Source: an uncultured Roseibium sp. (GTDB lineage: Bacteria; Pseudomonadota; Alphaproteobacteria; Rhizobiales; Stappiaceae). From it: 64,000 nt of DNA. Numbering within the stretch: position 1 is the stretch's first letter; each line of letters starts with the position of its first letter. Where the stretch lies: NCBI RefSeq assembly GCF_963675985.1, contig NZ_OY780958.1, positions 62,001 to 126,000 of the forward strand. The letters are read 5' to 3'. Shown here in pieces: positions 60,162 to 64,000 of this stretch. The notes under the pieces were generated by a model. That model searched no databases, was not told where the DNA came from, and saw nothing but the letters and a program-made list of their open reading frames with translations. Made by a program: the position numbers and the translations under genes.

Positions 60162-61978
60162 TTCGCGTCCTCCAGCGGGACGTAGAGTTCGCCGCCTTCC
60201 CGGAATTTTTCGGCCATCTGTGCCATGCCTTCCTTCCGCGCTTCCGCGCGAATGTCGTGGCTGATCCGCATGGAGCAGAATTTCGGTCCGCACATGGAAC
60301 AGAAATGTGCGACCTTATGCGCCTGCTTCGGCAACGTTTCGTCATGCATCGAACGCGCGGTTTCGGGGTCCAGCGAGAGATTGAACTGGTCCTCCCAGCG
60401 GAATTCGAACCGGGCGCGGGAGAGTGCGTCGTCCCGGATCCGCGCTGCCGGATGCCCTTTGGCGAGATCCGCCGCGTGGGCCGCGATCTTGTAGGTGATG
60501 ACGCCTGTCTTCACGTCGTCGCGATCGGGCAGGCCCAGATGTTCCTTCGGTGTGACGTAGCAGAGCATCGCCGTGCCGAACCAGCCGATCATGGCCGCCC
60601 CGATGCCGGAGGTGATGTGATCGTAGCCCGGCGCGATGTCGGTCGTCAGCGGTCCGAGGGTGTAGAACGGCGCCGCGCCGCAGGTGGCGAGCTGTTTGTC
60701 CATATTCTCCTTGATCTTGTGCATGGGAACATGTCCCGGCCCTTCGATCATCACCTGGCAGTCCCGCGCCCAGGCGATCTGTGTCAACTCGCCGAGGGTC
60801 TCCAGCTCGGCGAACTGGGCGGCGTCGTTTGCGTCGGCGATGGAGCCGGGGCGCAGACCGTCGCCCAGCGAGAAGCTGACGTCATGGGCGCGGGCGATGT
60901 CGCAGATCTCGTCGAAATGCTCGTAAAGGAAGCTTTCGCGATGGTGGTGCAGGCACCACTTGGCCATGATCGAGCCGCCACGGCTGACAATGCCGGTTAC
61001 ACGGTTCGCCGTCATCGGGACCATGTGAAGACGCACGCCGGCATGGATGGTGAAATAGTCCACGCCCTGTTCGGCCTGTTCGATCAAGGTATCGCGGAAG
61101 ACTTCCCATGTCAGGTCCTCGGCCACCCCATTCACTTTTTCCAGCGCCTGGTAGATCGGCACCGTGCCGATCGGGACGGGGGAGTTGCGAACGATCCACT
61201 CCCGGGTGTTGTGGATGTTGCGGCCGGTGGAGAGATCCATGACGGTATCCGCGCCCCAGCGGATTGCCCAGACCAGCTTGTCCACTTCCTCTTCCATCGA
61301 GGACGTGACAGCGGAGGTACCCATGTTCGCGTTGATCTTCACCAGGAAATTGCGGCCGATAACCATCGGTTCGCATTCCGGATGATTGATGTTCGACGGC
61401 AGGATTGCCCGGCCGGCCGCGATCTCGTCGCGCACGAATTCAGGCGTGACATGATCGGGGATCGCTGCTCCCCAGTCCTGTCCATCGCGCGTCAGCGCCT
61501 CGGTCGCTGCCTTGCGGCCAAGATTTTCGCGGATGGCGGCGAATTCCATCTCCGGGGTGATGATGCCGGCACGGGCATAGGCCAGTTGCGTGACCGCACG
61601 CCCGTTCCGTGCGCGCAGCGGCGCATGGCGTACAGGGAACTCGGGCACCAGGCGCCCGCCGGAGACAAAGCCGTTGTCCTCGGGACGGACGCGACGGCCG
61701 GCATGGCTTTCGGTATCGCGGCGTGTCGCGATCCAGCCCGAGCGCAGACGCGTGAGGCCCCGATCGATGGCGATTTCCGCCTCCGGATCGGTATAGGGCC
61801 CGGAACTGTCATAGACCGTCACGGGCGGTTCTCCCGCCGAAGGGTGCAGGTCGATTTCGCGCATCGGGACGCGGATATCAGGATGCAGGGTTCCGGTGTG
61901 CCAGACGCGCCGGGATGCGGGCAATGGCCCGGTGGTGATGCCGGAAGTGATATCTTTCCCGCAAGTGTGATCTTTCAT
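60158..61978 (-). CDS. thiC: Phosphomethylpyrimidine synthase
   Basis: 606 residues. Radical-SAM-like cluster at the C-terminus in FCSMCGPKFCSM (CX2CX4C) and core blocks YFTIHAGVRLHMVPMTANR, FSLGDGLRPGSIADANDAAQ and VMIEGPGHVPMHKIKENM. It makes the pyrimidine half of thiamine from aminoimidazole ribotide. ATG 61978 follows AGGAGG. The TPP riboswitch lies upstream. Confidence 0.96.
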   Translation of the reverse strand: MKDHTCGKDITSGITTGPLPASRRVWHTGTLHPDIRVPMREIDLHPSAGEPPVTVYDSSGPYTDPEAEIAIDRGLTRLRSGWIATRRDTESHAGRRVRPEDNGFVSGGRLVPEFPVRHAPLRARNGRAVTQLAYARAGIITPEMEFAAIRENLGRKAATEALTRDGQDWGAAIPDHVTPEFVRDEIAAGRAILPSNINHPECEPMVIGRNFLVKINANMGTSAVTSSMEEEVDKLVWAIRWGADTVMDLSTGRNIHNTREWIVRNSPVPIGTVPIYQALEKVNGVAEDLTWEVFRDTLIEQAEQGVDYFTIHAGVRLHMVPMTANRVTGIVSRGGSIMAKWCLHHHRESFLYEHFDEICDIARAHDVSFSLGDGLRPGSIADANDAAQFAELETLGELTQIAWARDCQVMIEGPGHVPMHKIKENMDKQLATCGAAPFYTLGPLTTDIAPGYDHITSGIGAAMIGWFGTAMLCYVTPKEHLGLPDRDDVKTGVITYKIAAHAADLAKGHPAARIRDDALSRARFEFRWEDQFNLSLDPETARSMHDETLPKQAHKVAHFCSMCGPKFCSMRISHDIRAEARKEGMAQMAEKFREGGELYVPLEDAK

Positions 61979-62093
61979 GGGGCAGAGCCTCCTCGCTTGA
62001 AGCAAAAGAGACCCAGTTCGCCGTATCGAATGGAGATTGGCCGCTTGGAGGACGTTCGTGAAACATCACGGAAAACGCCGGGCAGCAGTGCAC

Positions 62094-62191
62094 CATCCCT
62101 ACGCCAGTGTGAACTGGATCAGGTTCATCGGGTCACTGCGCTGCCTGCGGCCAGCAGTATCTCAGCCCCTTGTCGGGACCCCCCGGGTGAG
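62094..62191 (-). promoter_or_regulatory. TPP riboswitch (THI element) of the thi operon
   Basis: On the minus strand the conserved parts occur in order: GGGGCTGAGATACTG, then ACCCGATGAACCTGATC with CAGTT, and the closing GCGTAGGGATG. These are the P2-P3 and P4-P5 cores of the thiamine pyrophosphate aptamer. It ends about 115 bases before the thiC start, so it most likely controls translation or termination of thiC. Confidence 0.95.
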
Positions 62192-62325
62192 GCGCAAAGA
62201 CTGCGTGGTCGCAGACGCTTTGTCAATCGCCATCGACCGGTGCCTGAAGCCTCTCGTGGGGGAAAGCGGCAATCCGAACCGGCGTCACGCGTCCCCCGAA
62301 ATCTACCTGTTTTCCAGAAATGGCT

Positions 62326-62351
62326 CTTAAGAAATATTCGTTTTTCTTAAG
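62326..62351. promoter_or_regulatory. AT-rich 9-base dyad in the thi/oxidoreductase divergent region
   Basis: CTTAAGAAA (62326-62334) and TTTCTTAAG (62343-62351) with an 8-base spacer, 58 bases before the following + strand gene. Probable operator. The stretch from 62192 to 62325 holds nothing else I recognise, apart from the expected thi promoter. Confidence 0.55.
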
Positions 62352-62409
62352 CATTTTCCGTGGCTAGGGTTCTGTTCCAGGCTTGACGAACACGCTACAG
62401 GAGCCCGCC

Positions 62410-63321
62410 ATGACGTCCCCGATCCCAGTTGGTTTCATCGGCATCGGTACCATGGGCGAACCAATGGCAATGAACCTGGTTCGGGCCGGCACGCCGCTTC
62501 TTGTCTGGAACCGGACGCCGGAGAAGTGCGAGCCCCTGGAGCGGGCGGGCGCGGGTGTTGCCGATGACATCGCCGATCTCTTTGCGGCATGCGAGACGAT
62601 CATCCTGATGCTGGCCGATGGTGCATCGACGGATGCCGTGCTCGACCGCGGCGGAGCCGATTTTTCCAAGCGGGTCGGCGGGCGCACGATCATCGCCATG
62701 GGCACCGAGTCGGCCGACTATTCCCATGGTTTGGGAGCGGATATTCGCGGTGCCGGAGGGCGTTATGTGGAAGCGCCGGTTTCCGGCTCGCGCAAACCGG
62801 CGGAAGCCGGGCAGCTTGTCGGTCTTCTGGCGGGCGATGCGGAAGATCGCGAACGCCTTCGTCCCGTGCTGTCGCCGATGTGCCGCGAGATATTCGATTG
62901 CGGAGCGGTTCCGGGCGCCCTGCACATGAAGCTCGCGGTCAACACGTTCCTGATCACGCTGGTTACAGGCCTCGCGGAGGCGTCGCATTTTGCCGCCCGG
63001 CATGACCTCGAGATGGAGCGCTTCGTGGATATTCTGAACGCCGGACCCATGGCGAGCGATGTGTCCCGGGTCAAGGCCGAGAAGATCCTGCATCGGGACT
63101 TCGCACGCCAGGCGGGCATTTCCGACGTCCTGAAGAACAGCCGTCTCGTGGTCGAGGCCGCTCGGGAGGCCACCATTGCCTCGCCGCTGATGGACCTCTG
63201 TTTCGCGCTTTACGGCGAGACCGAGGCCCTGGGGCTCGGAGAGGACGACATGATCTCGGTCGTCCGGGCAATCGAAGAGCGCACCGTCAAGGAGCGGAAT
63301 GGCGCCCTGACGCCCTCCTGA
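62410..63321 (+). CDS. 3-Hydroxyisobutyrate dehydrogenase-family oxidoreductase
   Basis: 303 residues: N-terminal NAD(P) Rossmann fold GFIGIGTMGEPMAMNLVRAG, substrate loop EAPVSGSRKPAEAGQL, catalytic Lys region ALHMKLAVNTFLITLV and a helical C-terminal domain. The family includes tartronate semialdehyde and succinic semialdehyde reductases; the exact substrate is unclear. ATG 62410 follows CAGGAG. Confidence 0.88.
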   Translation: MTSPIPVGFIGIGTMGEPMAMNLVRAGTPLLVWNRTPEKCEPLERAGAGVADDIADLFAACETIILMLADGASTDAVLDRGGADFSKRVGGRTIIAMGTESADYSHGLGADIRGAGGRYVEAPVSGSRKPAEAGQLVGLLAGDAEDRERLRPVLSPMCREIFDCGAVPGALHMKLAVNTFLITLVTGLAEASHFAARHDLEMERFVDILNAGPMASDVSRVKAEKILHRDFARQAGISDVLKNSRLVVEAAREATIASPLMDLCFALYGETEALGLGEDDMISVVRAIEERTVKERNGALTPS

Positions 63322-63354
63322 TTTCCTCCGCCCGTCCGGAATTGCAGCGTTCGG

Positions 63355-64000
63355 TCACCCGGATATCGGAATCGACACGGACTTCGGGTCCTGGAGATAG
63401 CGCTGCAGCACGGCGCGGGCACCGTCCCGCCAGACAGTTTCCAGTTGCCGGGAAAAGGCGGTTTTGAACCTTTCGTCCCGGCCGAGATCGCCGAACACTT
63501 CTCCGATTTCCAGGAAGGCTGTCGGGTCGTCGTGGGCGGCGAGCGCGGCGGACTGGAGGATTTCGCGGCGTTCGTCTTCCAGCGGAATATCATTGGCTGC
63601 GACCGCGGTTTCGGCGCAGTAACGGCACCAGAAGGCCACTTCCAGGGCCAGGCCCTCGATGGATCGTCCGAAGCGCAGCGCATCGGCGATGGTCGGCAGG
63701 ATGAACTTCGGCTGCCGGTTGGACCCGTCCAGACATAGCCGGGCGACGGTGTCGCCGACGGCCGGATTGGCGAACCGTTCCGCGCAGGTTTCCAGATAGG
63801 TGTCGAAGGAAATGCCGGGGATTTCCGGCACCACCGGGATGACTTCGCTGCAGATCAGCCGGTGCAGCCAGCCTGCGATATCGGGGTCGGCCATGGCTTC
63901 GTGGACATAGGTATGGCCGAGCAACGCCGACGGATAGGCGATGGCCGCGTGGCCGCCGTTCAGGATGCGCAGTTTCATCAGTTCGTAAGGGGCGACATCG
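63355..64000 (-). CDS. Mannitol dehydrogenase-family protein, 3' portion (5' end outside window)
   Basis: The frame is open to the window edge, with YELMKLRILNGGHAAIAYPSALLG, the conserved catalytic Lys/Asn/His core at the start of the C-terminal domain, then SNRQPKFILPTIADALR. This covers the C-terminal ~210 residues. The family includes mannitol, arabinitol and fructuronate reductases. The Met at 63978 is internal and not the start. Confidence 0.9.
   Translation of the reverse strand, partial: DVAPYELMKLRILNGGHAAIAYPSALLGHTYVHEAMADPDIAGWLHRLICSEVIPVVPEIPGISFDTYLETCAERFANPAVGDTVARLCLDGSNRQPKFILPTIADALRFGRSIEGLALEVAFWCRYCAETAVAANDIPLEDERREILQSAALAAHDDPTAFLEIGEVFGDLGRDERFKTAFSRQLETVWRDGARAVLQRYLQDPKSVSIPISG

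Noticed and set aside
60140..62350. 736-codon plus-strand open frame over thiC
   Set aside because: Antisense to thiC and running through the TPP riboswitch; not a gene.
1..64000. CRISPR array, prophage or plasmid origin
   Set aside because: No regularly spaced repeats, phage structural genes, integrase or replication-origin iterons were seen.

Overview
This 64 kb window is high-GC chromosome from an alphaproteobacterium. The dnaG-rpoD pair, an RpoD with a long acidic insert, speD-speE, a DddL-type DMSP lyase, TAXI-TRAP and Ugp/BMP-type ABC transporters, and many LysR-regulated clusters suggest a marine Hyphomicrobiales member. Stappiaceae (Roseibium/Labrenzia-like) is my best guess, from family knowledge rather than a database match. 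I see no prophage, transposase, CRISPR array or rRNA operon.

Layout. 1-4.2 kb: the 3' part of dnaG, then rpoD. 4.2-5.4 kb: a small AT-rich insertion-like patch with a YidD-family gene, a DUF4177-like gene, a decayed second copy of the rpoD 3' end, and three related hairpins. 5.4-10 kb: a TonB/TolA-like DUF930 protein, a slipin (SPFH protein) with a tandem of three tRNA-like sequences and a sigma-54-like promoter upstream, a SnoaL-like protein and a coiled-coil membrane protein. 10-12.4 kb: arsR, an ArsP-type permease and a transglutaminase-like gene behind a long palindromic operator. 12.4-19.5 kb: dddL, a sarcosine-oxidase-like flavoprotein, cytochrome b561, speDE, GNAT, SIMPL and AI-2E proteins, and a tRNA with anticodon CAT. 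19.5-26.7 kb: LysR, acyl-CoA dehydrogenase, class III CoA-transferase and a TAXI-TRAP transporter, which look like an uptake and CoA-activation pathway for an organic acid. 27-30.8 kb: LysR, sulfatase and an orphan NitT/TauT-type binding protein. 30.9-35.3 kb: a five-gene operon (AhpD-like, DUF1348, histidine kinase, cysteine hydrolase, YHS protein) divergent from a TetR gene, with two near-identical operators between them. 35.4-41.8 kb: a Ugp-like ABC transporter with a phosphodiesterase and a LysR regulator. 41.8-48.6 kb: pncB, a CLC antiporter, and a small amino-acid catabolic group (DpaL-like lyase, M20 hydrolase, Lrp regulator, Asp/Glu racemase-like enzyme). 48.6-58.7 kb: a seven-gene operon joining a PfkB kinase, a LOG-like protein, a nucleoside-type BMP/ABC transporter and a Rieske oxygenase, followed by an aldo/keto reductase and a GntR regulator. 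58.7-62.2 kb: thiC-thiM-thiE behind a TPP riboswitch. 62.4-64 kb: a 3-hydroxyisobutyrate-dehydrogenase-like gene and the 3' part of a mannitol-dehydrogenase-family gene.

The most unusual signal is the slipin locus (about 8.0-8.72 kb). On one strand it reads: a palindrome, a GG-N10-GC sigma-54 element, about 150 nt of leader, three consecutive degenerate tRNA-like modules, a leader containing a UUCG-capped hairpin, and then the slipin. This resembles a damage-responsive RNA locus more than ordinary tRNA genes. The next most interesting are the rpoD 3'-end duplication bracketing the yidD cassette, and the nucleoside transporter/Rieske operon.
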